Source of the DNA: Toxorhynchites rutilus septentrionalis
Taxonomy: Eukaryota; Arthropoda; Insecta; Diptera; Culicidae
Length of the DNA stretch: 64,000 nucleotides
Assembly: GCF_029784135.1 (NCBI RefSeq)
Contig: NC_073745.1
Coordinates: 309,821,258 to 309,885,257, forward strand
Direction of reading: 5' to 3'
Shown one piece after another: positions 43,257 to 54,190 of this stretch. The notes under the pieces were generated by a model that saw only the letters and a program-made list of their open reading frames with translations, did not search any database and was not told the DNA's origin. Numbering within the stretch: the first letter of the stretch is position 1; every line of letters begins with the position of its first letter. Both the position numbers and the translations under genes were made by a program.

Positions 43257-44221
43257 ATTGGGGAGAGGGAGGCAAGTTGGCGGCGTTAAGCTTTGGCGAG
43301 CCTTGGAACTTGGATTTTTTTCTTTTTTTTAATGTTGATTCTGATTCTTATAGTCTGAAGTGTTTTTTTTATCATATTATCTATTGCATGGGCAAAAAAA
43401 CTAAAAAACTTGTCCACCAAAAAACTTTGCGCAAAAAGTGTGGAATTCATGGAGGGCAAGTTGGCGATATGGTTTGGTCACCTAAAAATCAACAAAATGT
43501 AACAACAATTATTTATTTATAAGACAGAAGGACATAAGAAGTACAAATAAGTTCAATGTACACATAAATCACACACATATGGTTTATCAGGATACATCCA
43601 ATAACTGCATTCAGAATGTGCTGAATTGAAAATCTAACCTCCATGTATGGATATTTTCGTCGATAGCGTCCCAAAGTTGATTCTGGCACACCGAACTGTT
43701 TTGTAGCACCCAGAACAGACGAACCTTCTTCTATAGCATTCATAGCATTCTCCAAACTGGTGTCCGACCAACATTGGTCTCTTTTTCGCTTATAAGTTCT
43801 AACCATCTGCAATAAAAAACTACAAATTAACATAATGTTGCAGTTCGCCAACTTGCCCCCAAACGACTTTTTCAATAAAAAATTTAGCTGAAAAAAATTC
43901 ATGATTGAAACTCGCCGGAAACAAAGAGATTATGTACAATAGAGTACCTCTATCATGTATAAAATTATTTTGAAATTTTAACTTTCCTCAAAAAGTGGAT
44001 AATGAAATTTGAAAAAAAACGGAAAAAATAACAAAATCACGGCTTTTCACATTTTTATTTTTAATTTTTTTTGTGATAACGTTTTCGGCAGAGTTACCGA
44101 GTACAAAGTTTGGCCTTGTTATGCATCTTCAGTAAAAAGTAGGTGGCGCTACCCTCATTACAACGGGTCAAAGTACCGATTCGTCATCTTGCCACCCTCG
44201 CCAACTTGCCTCCCTCTCCCC
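43257..44221 (-). mobile_element. pogo-like TIR element with a psq-type HTH ORF
   Basis: Inverted ends GGGGAGAGGGAGGCAAGTTG at 43259-43283 and 44197-44221, TA close to both ends. The minus strand has an ORF with a psq-type DNA-binding domain (43513-43806). The DDE domain is absent. The TIR pattern resembles that of the element at 50854-51543. Confidence 0.75.
43513..43806 (-). pseudogene. psq-type helix-turn-helix fragment of a pogo-like transposase
   Basis: The ATG at 43806 follows TTTTTATTGCAG, which could be a splice acceptor. The protein begins MVRTYKRKRDQCWSD and continues SLENAMNAIEEGSSVLGATK and FGVPESTLGRYRRKYP. This is the N-terminal psq/CENP-B-like HTH used by pogo and Tigger transposases to bind DNA. 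The remaining residues to the stop at 43513 are not transposase-like, and no catalytic region follows, so the gene is truncated. A host psq-domain gene is unlikely because the ORF lies inside an element with inverted ends. Confidence 0.75.
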
Positions 44222-44983
44222 TACATAATCGAATCTCAAGAAAAAAAAGTTTTCCATTAATGTATGAATGTCAAACATTAATAGAAAAATAGATTTTTTG
44301 TGATTCGATTATGTATTGGATTCGAAAATTAACGTTGAAAGTGAAATTGCGATTATATATAATCGAGTCCGACCTGTAGTTTCATTCAGCTTGACCTGTT
44401 TGTATGTATGTTTAAATGTGTGTAGGGTTGTCCCACATTAATAGAAAATTGACCCCGTTCCTGTTGACTGATTGATCTGAAATTTGGAAGATACTTTTAA
44501 TTCTACTGTCTTTATTAAACTGCGTATTCCATGATTTTGAAAAATTCAATTTGGCCGCCGCTAATAAAAGGCTGAATGCCTTGACTTGGAGTACACAAAA
44601 CATAATAAACAACATAAATTCAAAAAGGTCGCCGCCACTAAATGGTCGACTATGTATGTTTTGCAATCCCCTCATATCGGTATCAAACGAAATGATTTGA
44701 CTAATAGAATACAGTACATCATGACAATTTTACGAAAAAAAAATAGGTAAGAAATAAACGTCAGATTTCCATTATCCACAGTTAGTTGTTTCATCATATA
44801 CCCCACGATTTTATTTTGCCCTAGATTAATGAAGGAACGGATGTGATAACTACCAACTGCTACTTGACTAATTATTTTCTAGCTTTTAGTACATTAAACC
44901 GTTGAACTAAAAAAGTTTTTTTACTTATTTTATTTTCTAGTTTTTAGTAAATTATCTGTATCATTAGTATACATTTCTAAAAT

Positions 44984-45011
44984 AATGATGATGATGATGA
45001 TGATGATGATG
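44984..45011 (+). repeat. (GAT)n microsatellite
   Basis: About nine GAT units inside element B2. Confidence 0.95.
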
Positions 45012-45581
45012 GTCCCGCCACCTTCCCCTACAGAGGTTTGAGCAAGACGAGTTATCCAGAAGATATTAACTTTTTTCTTAGCTTTGAAATCAGTTTACCA
45101 AAAAAAACAATAAAACAATTCAATCTGTTTTAAATTTTTATTTCTCACCTAACTTTTTTCGGAATATTTTGATGATGTACTGTATTCTATTAGTCAAATC
45201 ATTTTATTTGATACCGATATTGAAGGGATTGCAAAAAATACATAGTCGACCGTTTAGTGGCGGCGACTTTTTTGAATTTATGTTATTATGTTATGTTATG
45301 TTATTTTTTTCATACCCATATTGATGGGGTTGTGGACTAGATATATATGGCGCGATACTGTGGTGGCGGCTATTTTGGGTTTGCATTTTCCATAAATAAT
45401 TGTGTTCTACTAGTCAAGCCCTTTCATTTGATACCCATATTGGCTATTCAATATAGAATTATTGTACAAATTATTCAAAATTTCCGAAAATCAAAAATAA
45501 AATACTCCGGATAATCGCGTCTCAAATTTCGAATGATCGAATCCCGGATAATCGAGTCTCCGGATAATCGAGTCCGACCTG

Positions 45582-46043
45582 TATTTGAAATTATTACTCG
45601 TATCTTGTTTTTCAATTGTTTCTTTTCACTTGCTTGATAATCGTAATAATATTCAGTGATACCTAGTCGAAACTCATATGTCAAATGTATCATCAAATCT
45701 AAAAGGTTCACTGCGTAACATCTGAATTATCAAATGATGATCACAACTTAACTTTGGATCCCCTTAACACATCCCTCAATCAGGTCATAGGATGGCAATT
45801 AACACGTTGAACCCCGTGTTGATCCCTAGGGGCCGACGTTGAGCTTTTTGGTAGGAAAGGGCTGACTGACTGGAACTGGAACAGTTACAAAATAAAAAAA
45901 ATTGAAAAGGTATACATCCGGATGTTTTCGGATATTTTACAAAATGTGACTACTTTCTAGTCGAATTTCCGACTATTTTATATTTATGCAATAAGTATCT
46001 TTGAGAACTGGGACCGACACTGATACACTGCGTTTCACAACTA
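45582..46043. other. No gene seen
   Basis: AT-rich, with no supported feature. Confidence 0.4.
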
Positions 46044-46045
46044 TA

Positions 46046-47397
46046 CTGCCGTAATCTCGCAAAGTGACGCAAGCGCCAACATGAACATTTTACGTTTTTT
46101 GTTATAGATCGATAAAGAATACCAAATCCTTCCAAACAACTGTGAAAATTTACAGAAATCTGAAAAAATGACCCCGTAAAAGCTTGAAAACGGAGTGGCG
46201 CAAGCGCCATTTCCACTGTGATGGGGCGCAACCGCCATTTTTCCTATGTTGTGACGTAGTTTGATAGTGATACGATGTGATTTTTTTATCTGTTCTGATA
46301 GAGTACGATGAACGAGCAGGGACAGCAAATTTCACATAACAACATCTTCCGCAATGAACGTTTAGCATAATAAAAGTCACATGCCTTCTTTCTTGTAAAA
46401 AAACACTTTTCCGAAAAGCTTGTCATGCCAAATATTTTAATCAAAAGTAGTCCATCCCCATATAATGTTACTTTTATTATAGCAATTTTGTTTCAGAATT
46501 ACAAATCATGTACTAAGAAGCTCACAAAACCATGTACTTTAAATTCATAAAATCAAACTCATCTTAAAGTAAAGGATATCCTAGATTGAAGTGTTTTGCT
46601 GTTCTCACATATAGCTCATAAAGAATAGAACTAAATAGTTCAAACTCATCAATTTAACTGTTAATTACAAGGATTCTCTAATATGTAGTGTCTTTTTTCT
46701 TCAGGCATCAAGAGACAAAGCTTCTTGGCGATGTTTACTTTCCTCCCCTGTTCAATTCCTCTTTCGGATAAATTGAAGCTGATTGAAGGGTAAATGTCGA
46801 ATTTGGTGAAAAGCTGCACTCTTCTCAATGCTCCAAACAAAACGAAACGTATCTTGTAACAAAACTCAAAACATCCTCGTGTAAACTGTATCTGTTTTAC
46901 TTCGGATAATTTCGGACGGCATTATGTTATTTGACACGGATGGTTTCAATTGCATTTTGAATTCGAAAAAATCGGTGCTGTCCATAATTATTACAATCGG
47001 GTTCTCAGCTACGTTAACCTGTTCGACGCATGGTACAAAGTTTGGAAAATGTGTGATTTTTTCTTCCTGATGCTTCGCTCAACGGCAGCATGTTGGAGAA
47101 AATAATTGGAAACAGATTCTCACATACTTTGATGGATAAACGCCAATCGGTTGTGGAAACAGCGATTCAAATTTGCTGTTTCCACAACAAACTGGCGTTG
47201 GTGGCATAGCTTAAATAAAACTGCATTTTTTCAAAAATCAAGCCGATGGCAATGTTTTTCCATCAACAATACACATTTTGTACAGATCAGATTTTCGTAA
47301 TGTACGCGTATGCTTATTATACATGCAATTTTACAAAAAGTCTCGTACTGAAAATTCTTACCTCTGGCGCTTGCGTCACTTTGCGAGATTACGGCAG
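46046..47397. mobile_element. TIR element with perfect 33-bp ends (1352 bp)
   Basis: CTGCCGTAATCTCGCAAAGT continuing GACGCAAGCGCCA at 46046-46078 is exactly reversed at 47365-47397. TA lies on both sides (46044-46045 and 47398-47399). GCGCAAGCGCC-type words recur at 46195-46240. A 24-nt imperfect hairpin (21 of 24) lies at 47140-47198. No transposase is recognised, so it is probably a non-autonomous Tc1-mariner-type element. Confidence 0.85.
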
Positions 47398-47401
47398 TAT
47401 A

Positions 47402-48480
47402 GAACCACTATTTTTTTCTGAGTTTCCCAGAGATATGTAAAAAGTCGGTTGAATTGAAGTATATAGTGTAGAATATAACAACTATCTTCATTTAAAAGTC
47501 TTGCCATTTGAACTTTATTGTTGTGTTCAAACATAAAAAAAACAAAAAATCCAGTGTTTCATAACTATAGAACCAGATAGAAGAACTCTCACTCCTTCAC
47601 AAAATTAACGTCAGTTTCACATGAGTTACAATAAGTTTCAAATCCGTAGCTCATGTTTAGTTCTCAATCAGTTCAAATAACCCATTCGGGGTGGTTTTGA
47701 CCAAGCTGCACCATGTTGTAGTGTGTATCTCGTTCCATGCAGAGGATACTGCCCGTTTAAGCTCTTCAAATCAGTCAGCTGCGTCTACTATTCGTACGAT
47801 CACTCCTCATAAGTTCTTGATAGGGTTTTGATCTGGTAAACAAGCTGACCAGTCCAGAATCTGAAGCCCCTATTAATAAACCATGCCTTGACTTTCCGAA
47901 TGTTATGAATTGATGCCAAATTACCCAATTATCGCGGTGTTTTTGATGCAAAAACAAAAGTAAATGATTGTGAAGTACTTCATTGCACTTCTGACTGTAC
48001 ATTGGTGTTGATAAAAAGCTATCTGAACCAGGCCGTTTTGAAAATATTTTCCTCAAACCATCAAACTGGCGGCTGCAAAGTTACGAGTTGAAAAATTACA
48101 TGACACGTTCCGTAAGCCCTTCCAGTATGAAGAAATTCTGTTCAAGTTGGATATCTTTTCATCAGAGAAGTTCTCCTGAGATAGTGAAACCCATGGCATT
48201 AGCTTCCACATTAGTTTTTAGACCCGCAACTTTGGAGATGAGATTTTTATGGTTTGGGGAGAATTTTCTCAAAAAGACCTGGTTTAGGTAGCTTACCATC
48301 AACACGAATGAACAGTCAGAAGTGCAAAGAAGTACTTCAGAATCATTTACTGCTGTTTTTACATAAAAATAAGGTGATAATTGGGTAATTTGACATCAAT
48401 TCATAAAATCTGGTAGGTTATGGCATGGTTTATTGAATAGGGGCTTCAGATTCTGGAATGTTCAGCTAGTTTACCAGCTG
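47402..48480. pseudogene. Mariner tail plus Tc1-type relic, copy 2, partly inverted
   Basis: 47406-47462 repeats the end of the mariner transposase seen at 22180-22236 (FFSEFPRDM, EVYSVEYN). 47463-48075 repeats the Tc1-type relic on the minus strand, giving QILDWSACLPDQNPIKNL. 48080-48480 then carries a related Tc1 stretch on the plus strand (GLEMRFLWFGENFLKKTWF, NTNEQSEVQRSTSESF), so the two lie head to head around 48076. Many stops are present. Confidence 0.78.
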
Positions 48481-48481
48481 T

Positions 48482-49361
48482 ATAGTTTGACAACGTTGTA
48501 GTCCCAGTTATTTTAGACATCGTTGTAGAACAAAGTTTTTTTTTCTATCTCTTGAAATAACTAATAAAGCGCCTTTTTTCTAAGTTGCGTTAGGGTTACT
48601 TTGTTTTATGCTCTAACTTTTATATTTCAAATTCTACATACAAGCTGTCTTCAGAAGACTTTTGAAGCAACTTACTCAAAGTTATTGATATTTGTTCCCA
48701 AAATTGTTTTGCTTTCTTCAATTGCTTGCAATTTTGACGAACAATTGAAGAAAGCGTATTTTTTGGGAAGAAATATCAATAACCTTGAGTAAAGTTGAGA
48801 TATTGACAAGTACTGCATCGCAAAATATTTGTATTATTTTTTTTTCCAAAATATATATTTTTATCAAGGCTCATATGGCATTAGCCTCACGGGGCCGGGA
48901 GTCCAATACTTTGACAATTTTTCTTATTATCTATGTTAGTAATATGTAACCGATTACTCGCGGTTGGCTCGAGGTTAGTATTACAAGTGTTTTCGTAATT
49001 GGGATGTTGTTGTCTCCAATGCTCTGTACGTGTTCCCGACACGGGATACCTATTGGGATGCAGCTGACCATTAATCAGCAACGCCCCCCTAGTCTGTAAC
49101 CCATATCTAGCATGGTGCATCTTTCTCGACTCGAGGAATCCAGGATAGAATGGTCACTAGAATCTTTGTATTCGTATGTTTCAAAAGTATTTCGAAGACA
49201 GTTTGTATGTAGAATTTGTAATATAATAGTTAGAGCATAAAACATGGCGACCCTAACGCAACCTAGAAAAAAGCGCTATATCGGTTATTTCAAGAGATAG
49301 AAATAAACTTTGTTCCACAAAGATGTCTCAAATAACTGGGACTACAACATTGTCGAACTAT
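48482..49361. mobile_element. Foldback element with long arms, interrupted
   Basis: The left arm (48482 to about 48668) and right arm (about 49172-49361) are inverted copies, sharing TTGTAGTCCCAGTTATTT, CTATCTCTTGAAATAAC, GTTGCGTTAGGGT and TACATACAAGCTGTCTTC-like words. A second inverted repeat lies inside (48669-48725 against 48738-48795; ACTCAAAGTTATTGATATTT). A retrotransposon 3' fragment lies between the arms at 48838-49140. No coding region. Confidence 0.85.
48838..49140 (-). mobile_element. 5'-truncated non-LTR retrotransposon 3' end
   Basis: Starts on the plus strand with a poly-T tract (the A tail of a minus-strand insert). It has AACCGATTACTCGCGG, which also occurs in the 3' untranslated region of the I-type element (56818-56835), and CTCGAGG. 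It is therefore probably a truncated 3' end of a related element. The body (GGGATACCTATTGGGATGCA, CATATCTAGCATGGTGCATC) is not coding. Confidence 0.55.
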
Positions 49362-49945
49362 GTTTATCTCTATCTATAAAGATAAGAAAGTTAGATTTTT
49401 TTATTTCATCGACAATTCGACCCTTTTTTTGATAACAAGAAAATGAGCGCTCTATCATGTGTAAAAACGAGGTCGAGAACATCGTCTCCTGGACCATTGT
49501 GAAGTGTCCTAGACCAGGGTTTCAGAAAGTGGTCGATATCGACCCCTGGGGTCGATTTCGGTTTCCCAGGGGACGACAGAAACGAAAAATGATTTCGACG
49601 GGGTCTGAATATCGACCCCTATAAAATAACACAAGTTCTAATTTGAAATATTTAAGCTGATCCATAAGTTATGTTACGTGAACCACCCTGTTATAAGAAT
49701 GACCAGGGTTGCCACATTTGATCCTGTAAAATTTTCTGAAAAAAATTTGTATATCTGTATTTTTAGCAAAAAAAACTGTATCAAAAAACTAACGGGATTA
49801 GTGTAAAGAAAGATTTATTTTCATTTTGAATCTATTGTTCTTATTTATGGTTTGCTTAAGTCTCATAATAAATTGTATGATGTTTACACATGGTTTTGTT
49901 GAACTTTGCTTTTCTTAAATCATCCGTCAATTTCATCCTTGACGC

Positions 49946-50824
49946 CAGTGTTGCCACATATACAGATTTTTCTGTAATAATACAGATTTCCAGCATGTTT
50001 TTTGACCAAGAATCTGTATATACAGATTAGAGATTATTGGATATCCACGCAGATTTTATACAGATTTTGTAACAAACTAAATTTATTTTGATATATTTGA
50101 TCAGTTTACACAACAATGAACAATTAACAATTAGACTATTCGAACAGTACTGAAATGAACTATTTTTGCCACTGTCAAATGTGTCAAATATAGTGGTGAT
50201 AGGAATCGTATTTTTTCGCAAATAATGCGAACAAAACAAAAGTTTGGAACCGTCACGCTACAGAAACTATGAACGCAATTATCAAATCGTAATTATTTGT
50301 TGAAATCCGAGGGGGAAGTGCCTCAGTACAGTTGTCAAACGACATCGTGGCCAAATCCTGCAAGATATCGAAACACCGCGAGCAAAGTGAGGATTGAATG
50401 AATACATAAACTGTTTCTGTCGGTTTTCCCTAAAAATACATTTTAAAATGTTTTAACTGTTTTAATGGCATAATTTTGTATGTATCTAAAACTCTCAATG
50501 TGAGATATTTCACATTTTTTATCAAATTGGACCTCTGTGCGAGAAACAATTGCACAGTAAACTTTTTGCCTAGACCTGAAAATTGAAAAAAAGTCTCATT
50601 AAAAAAAATTGGCAAGCTATACCACGAGCTTCGAAATATGGATAAGCAGAATATATACACTTTACTACAAGTATGCTATTATTACTTTGTACTTAAATCT
50701 AATGTAAAAGTCTTATCAGGTGCAAAATCCGTTATACAGATTCCAATACAGATTTTCTGTTTTCACTACAGATAAAAAAGATTTTTTTTTGCTCGGAAAT
50801 ACAGATTTCAATGTGGCAACATTG
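49946..50824. mobile_element. Inner hAT-type MITE (879 bp)
   Basis: Ends CAGTGTTGCCACAT and, inverted, CAATGTTGCCACAT. Flanks CTTGACGC (49938-49945) and CTTGATGC (50825-50832) are an 8-bp duplication with one change. It belongs to the same terminal-repeat group as the element that holds it. Confidence 0.88.
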
Positions 50825-50853
50825 CTTGATGCTCCTCCTTGAGCCGATACATA

Positions 50854-51543
50854 GGGGTAGTGGGGGCAAATTGGTCATGGGGAGCAAAGTGGTCACCTGC
50901 TTGTTCGGTAGTATAACGATTGACTATAGATGTCGTATTGATAGTCATCTTATGTTTGAAGAATGTAATGACTTTTGAGTCACCCTGTACTTCAGTAGAG
51001 CTGTCGCATGTCTAAATATAAATAAAAACAGAAATTGCTCTCTCAATAACCATTTGGCGGTAGCGCTATGCGCATGGTATCTAAGGAATTTCTCGTGAAA
51101 TATGCCACTCCAACTAAACAAAGTCTCATTATGCGGAATGTTATGTTTTTCTTACTACGTTTTTGTATGCATGAGAAAATTTAAATTGAGACTCTAGGTG
51201 AATAGGCCAAGCTTATTTCATACATGTACCCACTATATCAAATGTGATTTGAATAAATTTGCACGAAAAGAACGCATAAATCTATCCCATTTAGCTTGAT
51301 ATGTGCGAGTGACCACTTTGCCCCCACTAGGTGGCCACTTTACCTCCAAGCAAAAATAATGTTCAATTTTTCACCTTTTTTTTCTAATGATGAAAAGAGT
51401 ACTATTTTGAATTTTTATAATAAAAACCGTTAGGTATCTTGAACAACAATGAGTTGAACTATAATATTCTTCGAGAAACGGGAATTAAAGCGGTATGTGG
51501 ATGGGCATATTCCTTAGGGTGACCACTATGCCCCCCCTTCCCC
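50854..51543. mobile_element. pogo-like MITE with G-rich ends (690 bp)
   Basis: GGGGTAGTGGGGGCAAATTG at the left and, inverted, GGGGAAGGGGGGGCATAGTG at the right, TA at 50852-50853 and 51544-51545. GTGGTCAC-type words and GCCCCCACTA recur inside (51310-51345). No coding region. Its ends resemble those of the element at 43257-44221. Confidence 0.85.
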
Positions 51544-51905
51544 TAATTCTTTATTTTCAAAATAGAGTCCATCATTGTGAAAGCCAACAGTTTCCCAAAA
51601 ACATCCTTAGCAGTAATGGAGAAGTGAGGTGACATTTCAAATGGTACAACATTTTTATAAATCAAGGTACATATCTTCATGACACAGCGGTTAAAAAAAA
51701 ACAAAGTTTATTAGTAAGAAGGTAGGCAGAGAAAATGAACTGTAATTTATTTAACATTTAAATTTGAATTCAAAAATATCTTTAAATTCTGTATATTTGC
51801 AGAAAATTTGTAATTCTGTATAAACAGATTCTGTATCTGAAATATGGCGAAAATCTGTGAAATACAGAATATTCATTCTGTATATGTAGCAACCCTGAGA
51901 ATGAC

Positions 51906-52377
51906 TAATATCTTAATAGAAAATATTATTGAAGTATATTTTAAAAACTCAACAAGACGATGAGTGTACACAAGATGAAAATAAAAAGAACAAAAGGTGC
52001 AAGATGAAAATTCGGCAGGTAAAAAAACGTGAACAGGTTCGTGCAAGATAATGTGTTTGTGTGTACGAGTCCTCCAGGCATGTTTAACATTTCTCTGTAT
52101 TTTAAATATATACGCGATTCAACACGAAGGAAGTCATCGCCAAATTCATGCCCAAACACACTCCTAATATTTTACTGTACAACAAGCTTGCCCTTAGGTT
52201 GCAAGTTCAAATGTGTTCTGAAATACGTTGAAGCTTGAATGATAATGTACTCAATTTCTAATTTAATTCAAGAGATTACAAGATATTTACACAGCTAAAT
52301 GAATGGGCTAAAATAAAGTGATTGAAAAAGAATTTAGAAATAATCAAAATCGCATCAGTCTCTACTATATGTTATGA
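51906..52377. other. No gene seen
   Basis: AT-rich, with no supported feature. Confidence 0.4.
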
Positions 52378-52655
52378 GTGCTATCAAAAACCTTCGAAGC
52401 AATTCTTTGAACACTCGATTATTTACTCAGCTATATGAGGAAAACGACGAAATCTACTCGGTTACTTCTACACGCTGAAGTTCGCTGACCACCAAGCGAT
52501 GTGAGACATTGCTGAAAAATATATTTTTCCATCATCATACTTTGTCGAAAGATGCTTCATCGTGGTTACAAACAACGCGAAACCAAAGGAACCATTTGAA
52601 AATCAACGAATGCGGAGATTTAAGGCTTTAACTAACCAATATTGAACCGTATTTT
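52378..52655 (+). pseudogene. hAT-type transposase C-terminal relic
   Basis: Frame pieces give AIKNLRSNSLNTRLFTQLYE, ENDEIY, then in the next frame LLLHAEVR, and further on INECGDLRL and LTNIEPYFDI. This matches the C-terminal region of hAT-type (ZBED/FAM200-like) transposases, in which a LF..LCEEM, LLLHTEVRWL and LRL.LTN.EP order is usual. A frameshift lies near 52465 and a stop replaces the W of the EVRW motif. The N-terminal and central parts are missing. Family recognition is by recall. Confidence 0.7.
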
Positions 52656-52686
52656 GATATTTCGGTAGTTGTGGATAGATTGGTTT

Positions 52687-52950
52687 AAGTGCACCCGTGG
52701 CCGAGTGGTTAGCGTCTCACATTATCAATCCGGGTGTTCGGGTTCGATTCCCGTTCTGGCCGGGGGACTTTTCGTCAGAGAAATTTCCTTCGACTTGCAC
52801 TGTGGTCACGCGTATTCTAGAGCTTGCCCCTCGGAATACATTCAAGACGTGTTATTTGGCTTAAGAAATCTCAACTAAGTATTAATAAATGCTAGTTAAT
52901 GCATACGTTGAGACGGCAAAAATTCCCCAGAGAACGTTAACGACATTCAA
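52687..52950 (+). mobile_element. Feilai-type SINE, copy 3
   Basis: 264 bp with A box (GGCCGAGTGGTTAGCGTC), B box (GGTTCGATTCCC) and the family tail (ATACGTTGAGACGGCAA, GAACGTTA). A perfect 14-bp target duplication GGATAGATTGGTTT is at 52673-52686 and 52951-52964. Confidence 0.95.
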
Positions 52951-52964
52951 GGATAGATTGGTTT

Positions 52965-53147
52965 GCGATTTGAATGTTTTTATAGTTTGTGAGTAATTTG
53001 TATTAATTCTTATGTATTACACTTGATATTTACTAAATTTTGTCTCTATATATTTTGTTGAATATGATGAGAATTTTTTTTCTGTTTTCTAGTGACTTTT
53101 AACGCTTTTGGCTGATTTGTCACATTACTTCCTTTTTTTGGAAGAAT
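52965..53147. other. No gene seen
   Basis: AT-rich sequence. It may be the body of the SINE headed at 53148-53222, which reads leftwards. Confidence 0.35.
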
Positions 53148-53222
53148 GTCGGGGGTGTGAATTGAACTCGTGACATTTTGCGTGAGAGGTGCGGATGTTA
53201 CCACTACGCCAGATCACCTCCG
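53148..53222 (-). mobile_element. tRNA-Val-like head, probably a SINE
   Basis: On the minus strand it has TGGCGTAGTGGTAACATC (A box region), CCTCTCACGC (an anticodon stem-loop with CAC) and GAGTTCAATTC (B box). Similarity to tRNA-Val is clear, but the acceptor and T stems are broken (GGAGGTG against CCCCCGAC; TCACGAGTTCAATTCACAC), so it is a SINE head or tRNA pseudogene. Confidence 0.6.
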
Positions 53223-54190
53223 TGAGAAAATAATGTCAAGTTTATTCAACTGCAAAGTTTTCAAATTGATAGTTATTTAGTAAGAAGAAAAAATAAGGAT
53301 AGGATTTTCAAAGAAATTTGGCTATGGGGATCTAAGGTATGACATAGTTCTGGAAAAAGGGTCAATTACCCAAAACAATTTGAGAACTTCTGTTCTAGAC
53401 GATGAAAGTTCGATGGCACATACTGTTACAATGCTCACTTGCTCATTTCCTGTTTTGGACGTTTAGGAGTAATTTGCGATTCAAATTGTCCATTGTTAGG
53501 GATGCTCATAGAAAGTTTCGTCCGGTTTCAGCAGCTCATGGTGCTCAATCGTCCAGGTGGCCCTATCACACGCAAAATATTGTTCTTCTTTGTGTGCCAT
53601 CGATTCGTCAGATGAAAATCCCTATTTATCGCCTTTGAGATTTTCGGAATATATACACTTCCCATCGCCTGTAACAATTCTCTTCATTCAATAATAGCGA
53701 TTGCAGATCGGCATTTTGAAATATATTTCCAGACTCCTCGCCCTCTTCTATGCCTTTCCGAACTTTTTTCAGTGATACCACAAATTTTATTAATGTCCGA
53801 TTGACAAACCCCAAAAACCCAACAATACTTTCTCCGTACCCAACCCAACGTAACCCAACCCAACTAAGTTAACTTTGTCTGTACAGAAAGGAATGTATCG
53901 CTAAAACAGCTCCTCACAGACGATCTGCTGATGCGCTATGGCTGTCATCACATAAATAAAGTTTCGGTTCCCTAGCTAAGCATGAGGATAAAATTCTAAA
54001 GGATAATGTTACAATAAAAAAATAATCACAATTGCATTCATTACTAAAATAACTAAGCGAGTAGTGGTTATAGCATCGTAAAATTATTGAGCATTAAGTC
54101 TAATCATTCCGCGTGATTCATTCACATGAATCCGCCAGGAGCTGTATTAGGAATCTCTTCTCTAGGTTCGGATCGCCAGTCCAGCAGCTC
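53223..54190 (-). other. 3' side of the Spatzle-like gene
   Basis: No coding region is supported. On the minus strand an AATAAA (53786-53791) lies about 400 bases downstream of the stop codon at 54191 and could be the poly(A) signal of the Spatzle-like gene. CCCAACCCAACGTAACCCAA-type repeats lie at 53838-53870. Confidence 0.35.

Larger units (their letters stand above)
41901..44376. mobile_element. Inner B-type element
   Basis: CAGGTCGGACTCGATTA at the left (TA at 41899-41900) and TAATCGAGTCCGACCTG at the right (TA at 44377-44378). A DD37E element starts 17 bases inside the left end. Removing the inserts leaves a short AT-rich element whose right part has GATTATATATAATCGAGTCC. Confidence 0.75.
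40825..45581. mobile_element. Element B2: pogo-like TIR element with three levels of nesting
   Basis: Begins CAGGTCGGACTCGATTATCC after TA (40823-40824) and ends with its inverted form before TA (45582-45583). It contains the MITE 41306-41813, a second B-type element 41901-44376, inside that a DD37E element 41918-43208, and the G-rich TIR element 43257-44221. The right 150 bp matches the right end of B1, and the satellite-like monomer with ATTTGATACCCATATTGATG is present on both sides. No B-type transposase is seen. Confidence 0.8.
49704..51897. mobile_element. hAT-type TIR element (2.2 kb) with nested elements
   Basis: Ends CAGGGTTGCCACAT and, inverted, CAGGGTTGCTACAT. An 8-bp duplication AGAATGAC flanks it exactly (49696-49703 and 51898-51905). 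The CAGNG start and 8-bp duplication are hAT hallmarks. CTGTATATACAGAT-type words recur throughout. It contains a smaller hAT element (49946-50824) and a TA-flanked element (50854-51543). No transposase is seen, so it is non-autonomous. Confidence 0.9.
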
